Shown here piece after piece: positions 1 through 8,248 of a stretch of 13,006 nt of DNA (position 1 is the stretch's first letter; each line of letters begins with the position of its first letter). The notes under the pieces were generated by a model that was not told the DNA's origin, ran no database searches, and saw only the letters and a list, made by a program, of their open reading frames with translations. This DNA comes from Hyphochytrium catenoides. Taxonomy: Eukaryota > Sar > Hyphochytriomycetes > Hyphochytriales > Hyphochytriaceae. Location: NCBI GenBank assembly GCA_900088475.1, contig FLMG01003447.1:1349-14354 (forward strand), read 5' to 3'. The position numbers and the translations under genes were made by a program.

Positions 1-9
1 TCACTCCGC

Positions 10-43
10 CTCTCTCTCTCTCTCTCTCTCTCCCTTTCTCTCT
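10..43. repeat. (CT)n microsatellite at the left edge
   Basis: A CT run of about 24 bases, then a short interrupted C/T tract. With the CCAG that ends at position 74 it would make a plausible polypyrimidine tract and splice acceptor. Confidence 0.8.
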
Positions 44-101
44 GTGGGGCCTCTCTTATTCTCCCCTTTGCCAGCCAAGAACTCTCCTGCCGAAGCACCC
101 A

Positions 102-366
102 ATGGCCTCTCTCGCGGAACAGAAAGAGAACCAAGTATCCCAGACCACTGGCGCCTCTCTTCCTGTGGAGGGAGAGAGAGAAGACGCGTCTCCTCCCGCC
201 GTGGAGATAAATTATAACTTTGTCGCAGGCTCTTATGCCGTGGGCAGCTTCCTCTCGATCCTGCTCTACCTCGCCCACCACTTCTATGGATCCTTAGAAG
301 GCTATTGGATTGTGGTTAGTCCCTTCGGCTCTGCCTCGCTTGCTTCTGTGCTTCTCTCTTTCTCTT

Positions 367-419
<53 letters not shown>

Positions 420-695
420 TTTCTCTCACTCTGTCTTTTGTTCATCATCGTCGGTGTAGGTGTCCCTGGAGTCTCCTTCTCTCCTTTCTCTCTTCTCCAG
501 TGCTTTGTGTGAGTCTCCCTCTCCTCTCGCTGTCTCTCTTATTCTCATTGCATTTTCTGTCTCTCGCTAGCTGGCTCTCACTCTCTCTTCTAGTTCGCTC
601 CCTTCTTTCCCTGCCTCCTTTGGAGCTTATACAAGCGCCAGCAATGGCTAGCACGGAGACATCTGACCGTCACCGAGGCCAAGAAGAAGTCCTAG
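102..695 (+). CDS. Putative two-TM small membrane protein with C-terminal dilysine motif (2 exons; 5' end uncertain)
   Basis: Proposed exons are 102-314 and 594-695, with a phase-0 intron at 315-593 (donor GTTAGT, acceptor TTCTAG). The product is 104 residues. Residues 1-35 are polar and probably disordered. A hydrophobic helix covers about 37-58 (starting NFVAGSYAVG), and a second one forms across the splice junction (GYWIV joined to FAPFFPCLLWSLY). A basic tail follows, ending AKKKS. Lysines at -3 and -4 match the KKXX signal that retrieves type I/multispanning proteins to the ER, so an ER/Golgi membrane location is inferred. I do not recognise the family. The ATG at 102 has a good context (CCCAATGGCC), but the sequence just before position 75 (a pyrimidine run ending CCAG) also looks like a 3' splice site, so this could be an internal exon of a longer gene starting outside the window. 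A shorter second exon starting at 636 is also in frame. Confidence 0.5.
315..593 (+). repeat. Pyrimidine-rich intron with (CT)n microsatellite
   Basis: This is the proposed intron of the first gene. It contains an almost pure CT run at about 370-412 (around 21 dinucleotides), followed by further C/T-rich sequence up to the acceptor. The (CT)n lies on the sense strand and may act as a very long polypyrimidine tract. Open frames across it encode only alternating Ser-Leu and are artefacts of the repeat. Confidence 0.7.
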
Positions 696-1421
696 CCCTA
701 GCAGAAGCCCCTGCGCGTGCGCGGGAGAGGTGGGAGAGAGAGAGAAGAAGAAGAGAGAGAGGCGCAAAAGAAGAAGAAGATGCCTTCGGTCCTCTTGGTA
801 TTTATGGTCTTCTCATACTTAGGCAGGCAGAGAGTCTTCCATCGCGTCGCCCTCCCAAGTCCACACTCCTTTGACCCTGTCCTAGCTCCCCTTAGAGGCG
901 AGTCAGGGCCTGAAAGCTGAGGGCCGGTGGCTGCTATCTCTCTTGTACGGCGGTCGGACTGTGGCTCTCTCTCTCTCTCTGACTGCTTGGTACGCCATCC
1001 TCGGCCATCCCGTTCTTAGACAGCAGTCGGCATCGATTTGTTGAGACTGATAATAAGTGCATCTCATTGCCGACCGTATTCCTCTTTCATGCTCTCTGGC
1101 CCCCAAATGGTCTCTCTTTCCTCCACAACTCTCTCTCTCTCTCTCCTGTGCTTCACATACGTTCTTCCTCCCTTGAATCCTTCTGCCTCATAACGGCAGT
1201 GTCTTCCTAGCAATACTCTGGTTCTCTCATTCTCTCTCTCTCCGGCCCGTCCTTTCTCCCATGCTTGCATATCAGCTTCAACAGAACGTCAGCTAGGGTC
1301 TCCTATGCCACGAAAGTTTATTTATTGGTCTCTACTCTGAATGTAATGACGGCTCTCTCTCTCTTCCCGTCCCTCTCTCTGTCTCGCTCAACCTCTCTTT
1401 GTCTAGCAACTCTCCCTCTTC
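696..1421. other. Convergent intergenic region with scattered CT repeats
   Basis: A gap of 726 bases between the stop of the first gene (plus) and the stop of PEPCK (minus), so it holds two 3' UTRs. Short CT runs occur near 965-980 and 1130-1145, and a GA-rich stretch at about 726-780. Open frames here are short and repeat-driven (Arg-Glu or Ser-Leu strings), and none has a recognisable domain. I see no RNA gene. Confidence 0.7.
1317..1326 (-). terminator. Candidate polyadenylation signal of PEPCK (two overlapping AATAAA)
   Basis: Read on the minus strand the sequence is AATAAATAAA, two overlapping canonical hexamers about 95-105 nt downstream of the PEPCK stop codon. Position and orientation fit 3' end formation for that gene. 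Protist poly(A) signals are often degenerate, so this is a candidate only. Confidence 0.45.
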
Positions 1422-3110
1422 TCACTTAGGTCCATGCTTAGAGTAGTCCGTTACTCCTGGGGCAATATACTTGCTATAGTTCTTCTTGAACATCTCCGCC
1501 AGCTTCTTCGCCGTGGCATCATACTTCTGCCCATCTTCCCAGCTCTCTCTGGGGTGCAGGACATCCGATGGGATGGAAGCCAAGCTCTTGGGCACCTGGA
1601 AACCAAAGATTGGGTCCGTGCTAAACTCTGAATTCTTGATGCTGCCGTCTAGGATGGCGTCAATGCACATGCGGGTGTTCTTGATGCTCATTCTTTTGCC
1701 TACACCATACGGGCCGCCGGTCCAGCCAGTGTTGACAAGGTAGACATTGGTTCCATGCTTCTTCAGCTTCTCCTGCAGCAGATCCGCGTACTTGGTCGGG
1801 TGAAGAGGAAGGAAAGCTGCGCCAAAGCAAGCGGAGAAGGTCGCCTCGGGCTCATTCACGCCTCTTTCAGTGCCTGCTACCTTGGCCGTGTAGCCAGAGA
1901 GAAAGTGGTACATAGCCTGCCCCGGTGTGAGCTTAGACACCGGTGGGAGCACTCCATAGGCATCACAAGTGAGGAAGATAACGTTGTTGGGGTGTGGGCC
2001 GCGGGACTTGGGCTCAAAGTTCGGGATGTGGTAGATCGGGTAAGACACGCGGCCATTCTGCGTCTTAGAAGAGTTGAAATAGTCAGGCTCCTTTGTCTTC
2101 TCATCAATCCATACATTCTCCAGCATAGCGTCTCTCTTGATGGCACGGTAGATATCTGGCTCATTCTCTTCGGAGAGGTTGATGGTCTTGGCATAGCAGC
2201 CGCCCTCAAAGTTGAAGATGCCGTGGTCGTCCCACCCGTGCTCATCATCGCCGATAAGATATCTCTTGGGGTCTGCAGAAAGCGTTGTCTTTCCGGTGCC
2301 CGAGAGGCCGAAGAAGAGTGCGGAATCGCCATCCTTGCCAACGTTTGCGGAACAGTGCATGGGCATCTTACCCTCGAGAGGGAGCCAGTAATTCATCATT
2401 GAGAAGATGCCTTTCTTCATTTCTCCGCCGTAGTAGGTACCGCCTATGATGGCAACGTCTTTCTCAATATTGAAGCTCACAAACACCTCAGAGTTCATCC
2501 CGTCTTTCTGATAATCTGGATGGGTCACCTTGCAGGCGTTGATGATAGTGAAATCAGGCTCAAAGTTCTCGATCTCGGCCTTCGTCTTAGGTCTAATAAA
2601 CATGTTCGTGACGAAGTGGTGCTGCCAGGCCAGCTCCGTGACAAACCGCACGCGTTTCGGACCTGCAGCACTGGCACCGCAATAGCCATCGAAGACGTAG
2701 ATCTTGTCTGCCTTGGTGCTATAGTGCTCCGTGCATTTCTTGTACAGCTTGTCAAAGGTTTCAGACTTCATAGGCTTGTTCACCTCTCCCCACCAGATGT
2801 TTTTGTCGGACGGAGCCTGCTTAACGAAGTACTTGTCCTTGGGAGATCTACCAGTGAACTTGCCAGTGTCGACTGCGAAGGTGTCATTGGCAACGAAAGT
2901 ACCCTCCTTGTTCTTCTTCTCATGCTCGGCAATCTCATCGTAGGAGAGATTGCGGAACACCTTTGCCTTATCATTTTTGATCCCAAGCTTATCCAGGCCA
3001 AGCTCCGAGAGCGTGCTCATTTGGCGAGCAGCCAGAATGGGCCGCTGAGCCGATGCAAGTCTGCCCAAGCCGCAGAGGCTATTCCTCTTTAGAAGAAAAG
3101 ATGCAGCCAT
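1422..3110 (-). CDS. PCK1: Phosphoenolpyruvate carboxykinase (ATP), mitochondrial type
   Basis: A single uninterrupted 562-codon frame for ATP-dependent PEPCK (EC 4.1.1.49): oxaloacetate + ATP = PEP + CO2 + ADP, linking the TCA cycle to gluconeogenesis and, in algae, possibly to C4-type carbon shuttling. Visible motifs: substrate loop [11 protein letters not shown] (86-96, Arg88); metal/substrate residues in GGEMKKG (Lys232/Lys233) and MHCSANVG (His252); P-loop GLSGTGKT (268-275, Lys274); the ATP-PEPCK signature [13 protein letters not shown] (285-297) with the metal-binding aspartates 288/289; and the nucleotide-binding [13 protein letters not shown] segment (461-473). Nothing essential is missing. 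Residues 1-30 are rich in Arg, Ser and Ala with no acidic residue, like a mitochondrial presequence. Met31 ([10 protein letters not shown]) would make a shorter, presumably cytosolic form. The length exceeds the roughly 540 residues of bacterial enzymes mainly through this extension. Unlike its neighbours, the gene has no introns. Confidence 0.98.
   Translation of the reverse strand: MAASFLLKRNSLCGLGRLASAQRPILAARQMSTLSELGLDKLGIKNDKAKVFRNLSYDEIAEHEKKNKEGTFVANDTFAVDTGKFTGRSPKDKYFVKQAPSDKNIWWGEVNKPMKSETFDKLYKKCTEHYSTKADKIYVFDGYCGASAAGPKRVRFVTELAWQHHFVTNMFIRPKTKAEIENFEPDFTIINACKVTHPDYQKDGMNSEVFVSFNIEKDVAIIGGTYYGGEMKKGIFSMMNYWLPLEGKMPMHCSANVGKDGDSALFFGLSGTGKTTLSADPKRYLIGDDEHGWDDHGIFNFEGGCYAKTINLSEENEPDIYRAIKRDAMLENVWIDEKTKEPDYFNSSKTQNGRVSYPIYHIPNFEPKSRGPHPNNVIFLTCDAYGVLPPVSKLTPGQAMYHFLSGYTAKVAGTERGVNEPEATFSACFGAAFLPLHPTKYADLLQEKLKKHGTNVYLVNTGWTGGPYGVGKRMSIKNTRMCIDAILDGSIKNSEFSTDPIFGFQVPKSLASIPSDVLHPRESWEDGQKYDATAKKLAEMFKKNYSKYIAPGVTDYSKHGPK
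3018..3110 (-). other. Predicted mitochondrial targeting presequence of PEPCK
   Basis: The first 31 codons encode an N-terminal extension with Lys/Arg at residues 9, 10, 17, 23 and 29, many Ala/Leu/Ser and no Asp/Glu. The mature-like sequence begins near Met31. This composition fits an amphipathic mitochondrial import signal. The location is inferred from composition and not from a known cleavage site. Confidence 0.65.
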
Positions 3111-4343
3111 CTCTTCCGTTCAGTGTTTATACTGAGTAGCACACCTATTATCCTTTCCAAATGAGCTTCTTTCAAGCGAGCTTCTTTGCCCTTGAGGGAC
3201 GCTGGGACCTCCAAGCTTCCCTGTGCCAAACAATGACAGATTCCTTCCGCCAGCCAACCTTTCTTGAGCCTGTGGATCTTCACCTCTCGTCTGCTGCACG
3301 CCGTCGAAAGGCACTCATCGGCGGCGGGTGCTGACGTGCTGAGGAAGTGCACTCAAGGAAGAGACAGAGCCAGGACAAAACAAGTGCGATCTCAGTCTTC
3401 TGTCTATAGAGGCCGACTTGAAGTCAATGCCTATCTTCTTGACCATATTCATGAGTCTCCTCTCTCGATAAGGGACATGAGAAAGATCTAAGATCTAAGA
3501 CACTTCGGCTTTTCTGGAGTTTGATTTAACTGTAGTTATCAGAGTCCTTCTTTATGAATCAATAGGTAAACTAAAGTGACCAGTAATCGTTTACTAGTTT
3601 ATCTTGGCAATGAGAAGCGGCTTGGTACTATTCCCGAAGCTTGCCTCCGAAAATAGGGTCTAAATGCGAGAACCACGAGGCCACAGTCAGAGAATGAGCC
3701 TGGACGCCGCAAGCCATAAAACGTCGGCTGTCGAGATGTTAGTTTCTATTGGCTTCCTTCTAGACAGTCATGTCGGGTGCTTTGGTGTCCTTCCGTTATG
3801 GCTAAATTCGGTCCTCATCTTGAAGATTGACGCGAACAAAAAACACAGACTTTCGTGTCTCAGAATCTCAATGACCCGAACGCACTTGAGCTCTGTCATC
3901 GCCTGACCGAGCTCTCAAGCTCCGTCTCGAGTCTCAATATATTGCTATTGGCTCTGGCAGCACCCGTCTTAACTCTTTTGAGGGGGCGTTGATTGCTGGA
4001 CCCACACCCCCCCTTTCCGCAGCCTGCACGGACGACCCATGGTACGAACGCGCTGTAAGAGCCTGCTCTAAGCTGGCATCAGAAGCTTGTTTCCAAACAT
4101 CTTAGCGAATAGGTTTGGCCCAGCGAAAAATGATCTAGGAGGTGGACTGCCGCATAGCGGAAGCAGAGCAGCGAGCAAGCGGCCCCATTCTCTAGTAGAG
4201 CGGAAGTACTTTAAAGAAATCCCCCATACAGCAACTAGCTTGAACAGTTGCGGAGAGAACGCGAAGAGAAGCCTGGATCGCTCCATAACTGCGTTCATGC
4301 GCGTAGCCAGACCCTTTCTCGGGAGAAGCTGAAGAAGGAGAGA
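3111..4343. promoter_or_regulatory. Divergent intergenic region holding the PEPCK and ATG18 promoters
   Basis: This 1233-base region separates the start codons of two divergently transcribed genes. It is notably poorer in CT/GA repeats than the other gaps, and 3490-3660 is more AT-rich. Possible elements: a TATAAA on the minus strand at 3126-3131, only about 15-20 nt before the PEPCK ATG and so probably too close to be a classical TATA box; a 10-bp palindrome CAATATATTG at 3935-3944; and an inverted CCAAT pentamer (ATTGG) at 3947-3951. A short direct repeat of AGATCTA lies at 3484-3497. The open frames are short and resemble nothing I know. Promoter function is inferred from gene orientation. 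Confidence 0.5.
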
Positions 4344-6653
4344 ATGACTTATCCAGGCGTACACAATGATGACCCCGAGCACGATATTCTCTATGTCAAC
4401 TTCAATCAAGATGCCACGTAAGGAGTTTGAGTACCACGGGTCCTCTTTCTAAGAACTTTTCAGCTACGCGGATGACCGTCTACATGCCCCTGCCCCTTAA
4501 TCCTCTCTCTATACCAGCGGATGTCTTTCATACCGATTCGAACTCAGCGCAGCTTTGCACTTCAGTCCGCGGGCCATTACTAGTCTTTCAATCTATGTTG
4601 GCCGTTATCTAAAATGCAACTCCCCTCCAGGTGCATTAGCGTGGGGACGCGTCACGGCCACAGCATCTACAAGTGCGAGCCCTTTGGGCAGTTCTTAGAG
4701 ACGCTGGAAGGAGGCATCGGCATCATCGAGATGCTCTTTTCTACCTCACTCATAGCGCTAGTGGGAGCAGGGGATCAGGTCTGCTCCCCGCATTGCGTCG
4801 CTTACTAGTCCTTAACCTCTCAATTCTTTTTTTCCCTCGCCCTATCCGCTTCCTTTCTTCAACTGCCATTTGACTGCTTCTGCGGTCTGCTCACGTACCA
4901 CTCCCTTCGATACGTACGAAGTAAGAGTCGGGCAAGGCAAGCAGTGCCGGTGGTAGAAACCGTTCTCACATGAATGGTCGATTCTTTCCTCGTTGTCTGG
5001 TCACCGTTGGTGATTGTCTTTGGTCCTTGTCACCGCTACCGCTGACTTTTCTGTCAGCCTGCCTTCTCCCCTCGCAGGCTCCGACTCTGGAATACAAAGA
5101 CTGGGGTTGGGATCTGCGACCTAAACTTCTTAACAGCAGTACTGGCGGTCCGACTCAACAAGCAGAGGTGCTCCCAAACTCTTCTCTCTCTCTCTAGCCT
5201 TATCTGCTTACTCCTGTGGATGCCATACATCGCTGAATGGGAGACCTTTCTCTCCTTTTCACTGCAGTCTCACACATTGTCTCTCCCCTGCTAGTGCCTA
5301 CCACACAGCACCTTTTCTTTTGTCTAGTCCAAGCTCTCTTTGCCTGGTTCCCTAACTTCCGCTATATCCCCTTACTCAAGAGTGGTCGTGGTGCTGGAGA
5401 AGACCGTCCACATCTTCGATCTTAACACCCTGCAAATCCTCTCCACCCTCGAGACCGGTCCCAATCCTAGAGGTAGCTGCCGACTTCACTTGTTCACTGC
5501 TTGTTCTGTTAATCTCGTCTCGCGATACTCTGTTCTCACGCTCCTGCCGTCATTTCTCTGTCTTTGCTTCTCCTCTTGGCCTCACTTCCGTCTCATCAAA
5601 TAAGATATTTTGTCCAGTCTAATCGTCCCTTTTCCCTCGAAAAGGTGTTTGCGCTCTGTCTCCACACGACGAGAATGGGTTTTTGGCCTTTCCGACTGGT
5701 GCCAGTCCAGGTAAGAACACTATCATCCAGAGCGCTTTCAAAGACCTTGGCTCTGGTTTTTGGCCCAGGAAATCTCCGCCTTTCTAGCTTTAGGGGCTAG
5801 AACGCGTGAGCTACTGTTGTTGCTCTAGCTTCCTCATGGTCAGTGGACTAATCTCCGTGTTGTATGTGCGCAGGAGAGATTTTGCTTTACGATGCTAACA
5901 ACCTGCACGTTATGAACGCCATCACGGTCCACAAGTCCGCCCCGGCGTGTATCGCCTTTAGTGCAGATGGAACGCTCCTCGCAACCGCCTCTGAAACTGT
6001 GAGATCGCCAGGAAGTTGCCTCACCTTGGCGTTATGCCTTCCTCTGGTTCTTCTCATTCCTCTGCCATTCTCTTCCTCGTCTTCACTTTGCAACTGCTAC
6101 TTCCACGCTGTCCCCTTCACTTGGGGCGCCATCCAGCTCTATGGTCAATCTCTCCTCCAGTCTGCCCTTTCTTTCTGTTCTCTTTCCCCTTCCTTCTCAC
6201 CTTGCAAACGCTGACGACAGCAATTATTTGCTGTTTTCCTTCTCTTTGCTTGTTCTTCCTGCATAAAAGATTCAAGGCTCTCTCCATAGAACATGTCTCC
6301 TTCTGGGTGCGCGTTGCTGCTGCATTCCTTCCTTCTTCTCATATATCTCCTGAGCGGATGGTGCATTATGACGGACTCTTTTCCCTCTCTGTCTCCTTTA
6401 CCTCAAGGGCACAGTCATCAGAGTCTTCTCAGTTCCCCAGGGAAAGAAAGTGGCGACATTCAGACGGGGGACCTATCCTTGCAGAATATTTTGTCTCGCC
6501 TTCAACTCGCTGAAGACACTCCTCGCTGTCAGCAGCGAGAATGGCACCATTCACGTTTTCTCAATGGTTGACGCCACTGCGGAGGACACTGAGGAGAAGA
6601 GCGCTGTAAGATTGCCGTACTGAGATGCAAGGAAGGGTAGGGCGAAGGAGAGA

Positions 6654-6685
<32 letters not shown>

Positions 6686-7868
6686 ACGAGAGGGAGAGAG
6701 AGAGCGAGAGGGAGAGAAAAAGAGAAAGAGACGGGAGCAGAAAGAGAGAGATCCAGACCCAGAGAGAGAGTAGATCAACCTAGAGCAGAGTTCTCCTGTT
6801 TGAGGTCTATTTTTACTCTGCCACTTGCTTTTGGGTCCATCTCCTCTCAATAGCTGAGAGACAGGGAACAAGAGCGAGAGAGCGCCGGGAAGAGAGAGAA
6901 TCAACTTCGATCGGATTCTCCTGCTGAGGATCTATTCTTTGTTTTTTCATTCCGGGTCGAGATCCTTAAAGATTATTGTTGGCTTTGCGCTTGATGACGC
7001 GACGCTCTCCTGCTCCTATTTTACTTCCTGCTTTCTTCTCTCTCTGTCTAACTCTCTCGCTATTCTGTGTGATTCTCCGTGGAGGTCCTCCCTGTATTAA
7101 GCTGTCCACCTTGTAGGTTGGCATGTATCTCCCTAAACTGATGAAGGACATCGTGGACTCTACTCGTTTCTTCGCCTCGGTATAGCCTATGCTTTCTATC
7201 TATATTGGGGCAATCGAGCTCATTCATCTCCCTCTCAAATTCTGGTCTGCATTCCATCGCTAAATCTATCCATCTTGCATGCCGGGCGGCTTTCTCATTC
7301 AGCCTTTTCTCTCTCTCTTTTTCTTCATCACCGTATTATCTGCTAGTTTCTTGACGCTTGTCAAAGCACTGCTTATTACGTTTAGCTATAATCTTCTCTC
7401 TCCCAGTTCTAATCATTTTAGGCTTAACAATACGCCTCTTGCGCTGTGGTTTCTTCCGTCAGGCACGACTTAGAGTGTCTAATGTTCCAGTTCTCTGCGC
7501 GATTCACGGTCCTACACCGTCCGATCCTATTGCCAAGCTACTGGTACGCAACCTGTCTGACACGTCTTCTCGGCTTTTGCACTCATGTCTTTAGGGAACA
7601 CTCCTCTGGTTCTCTTTCTGACACAAGCTCTGGGTCAACACGTGCCCGCTCTGTAGGTGGTCACAGCCACGGGTTATTTCTATCAGTACTCAGTGGACAC
7701 TGTACATGGCGGAGACTGCAGGTTGGAACGTGTGAGTAGGAAGAGAAGAGGGCTGTCTTTCCCCATTGCACAGATGCTAAGTTTATCTTATTCTTTGTCC
7801 TCCAGGAGTTTTTGCTTCGGGACACAAAGTCAGAGGAGTTAGGCGCATCGTTTCAAACAAAAGCTTAA
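4344..7868 (+). CDS. ATG18: PROPPIN / autophagy-related protein 18 (WIPI-type), 11 exons
   Basis: Proposed exons: 4344-4417, 4631-4778, 5058-5167, 5381-5472, 5645-5710, 5874-5998, 6408-6605, 7117-7179, 7463-7543, 7657-7731 and 7806-7868. All junctions are GT-AG and phase-compatible; the 1095 spliced bases encode 364 residues plus stop. The product is a seven-bladed beta-propeller that binds PI3P/PI(3,5)P2 and works in autophagosome formation and endolysosomal traffic; in apicomplexan relatives, Atg18-type PROPPINs also serve the apicoplast. Diagnostic segments: FNQDATCISVGT (20-31), GAGDQPAFSPRRLRLWNTK (70-88), VVVVLEKTVHIFDL (112-125), NPRGVCALSP (139-148), GTVIRVFSVP (206-215) and FRRG (223-226), the two-arginine lipid-binding motif. 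Near the end, TATGYFYQYS (322-331) matches the last-blade pattern. The ATG has no in-frame ATG upstream before a stop (TAG at 4236). Sequence resembles the Atg18/WIPI1/2 branch more than WIPI3/4, judged by eye. Exons 8-9 are the least conserved part, so their exact edges are the least certain. Confidence 0.93.
6606..7116 (+). repeat. ATG18 intron 7 with GA-rich tract, CT tract and a diverged duplication
   Basis: This is the longest ATG18 intron (511 nt). Its first part (about 6646-6778) is a nearly pure purine GA-rich tract on the sense strand; a shorter pyrimidine tract occurs near 7031-7065. Between them, two similar segments start at ATCAAC at 6774 and 6900, about 126 bases apart. They share the order GA tract, ATCAAC, TTCTCCTG, GAGG, TCTATT. 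No coding exon is evident inside: flanking exons 7 and 8 join in frame without one. Confidence 0.7.
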
Positions 7869-7952
7869 GTTATTCTATAATGTAAGACCCTTTTAACCCG
7901 ATCTCTACTTCTCCTGTCTTTGCCTCCTCTCCTGGGTTGTAAGGAGGGAGGA

Positions 7953-7968
7953 CGGACACCAGTGTCCG
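7953..7968. repeat. 7-bp perfect inverted repeat (CGGACAC-CA-GTGTCCG)
   Basis: A compact 16-base near-palindrome with 7-bp GC-rich arms and a two-base centre. It lies four bases upstream of a TATATAAATAG sequence. It may be a DNA-binding dyad for a dimeric factor; a two-base loop is too tight for a good RNA hairpin unless the closing pairs open. Confidence 0.5.
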
Positions 7969-7971
7969 ATG

Positions 7972-7982
7972 TATATAAATAG
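7972..7982 (+). promoter_or_regulatory. TATA-like sequence TATATAAATAG
   Basis: A strong match to a TATA box, about 105 bases after the ATG18 stop. No plus-strand gene follows downstream, so it may instead serve as an A/T-rich 3' processing element for ATG18, drive a short noncoding RNA, or be chance. Confidence 0.25.
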
Positions 7983-8248
7983 GTGGGCTCGATCCTGTAG
8001 CTATCTGCTGGGATCTAACGTATGTGGAAGTGAACAGTCGTAAAGGGTCTTAGACAGCCTCCATAGTCAACTTGCGGGAGATCAAACATCAGCGGTAGCA
8101 TTGTCAGCAAGCCCTGCCTGCGTGAGCATTATCTGGGGACCAGGAGAAGACGGAGGAGGGGGATTCAGACACAAGCCAACTCAATAGCTTGCGCCAGATT
8201 CCTGTGTAGTGGCCTTGCCCTTGCCACCTGCCCTCTTCTTTTGCCTTC

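Larger units (their letters stand above)
7883..8052. repeat. 170-bp interval bounded by 11-bp perfect inverted repeats
   Basis: TAAGACCCTTT at 7883-7893 is the exact reverse complement of AAAGGGTCTTA at 8042-8052. Complementarity stops beyond these 11 bases on both sides. The ends begin and finish with TA, so the interval could be read as AGACCCTTT repeats flanked by a TA duplication, as in Tc1/mariner-type miniature elements. There is no second copy in the window, so element status is speculative. Confidence 0.4.
7869..8248. other. Convergent intergenic gap between ATG18 and the minus-strand gene
   Basis: These 380 bases hold the 3' UTRs of two convergent genes. No canonical AATAAA is seen for either. 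The region contains an 11-bp inverted-repeat pair, a 7-bp hairpin and a TATA-like sequence, listed separately. No protein-like frame is visible. Confidence 0.6.

Noticed and set aside
1755-2402. A 215-codon plus-strand open frame antisense to PEPCK
   Set aside because: It lies entirely within the conserved PEPCK coding sequence and reflects PEPCK codon usage; the translation has no recognisable domain.
2520-3092. A 190-codon plus-strand open frame antisense to the N-terminal part of PEPCK
   Set aside because: Another shadow frame of the conserved PEPCK gene.
3664-3906. An 80-codon plus-strand frame in the divergent intergenic region
   Set aside because: Length is within chance for this base composition, no domain is visible and no splice-compatible neighbour exon was found.
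4068-4409. A 113-codon minus-strand frame with a hydrophobic N-terminus, antisense to ATG18 exon 1
   Set aside because: Its start lies opposite the conserved ATG18 first exon, it has no recognised family, and the hydrophobic part is the complement of coding sequence.
4531-4545. GATTCGAAC, resembling a tRNA T-loop/B box
   Set aside because: The flanking bases do not form a T stem or an acceptor stem, and it lies inside ATG18 intron 1.
5080-5197. Exon 3 of ATG18 starting at the nearer acceptor CTCGCAG (5079)
   Set aside because: That site gives the wrong phase. The upstream acceptor CTGTCAG (5057) yields the conserved PAFSPRRLRLWNTK and keeps the frame.
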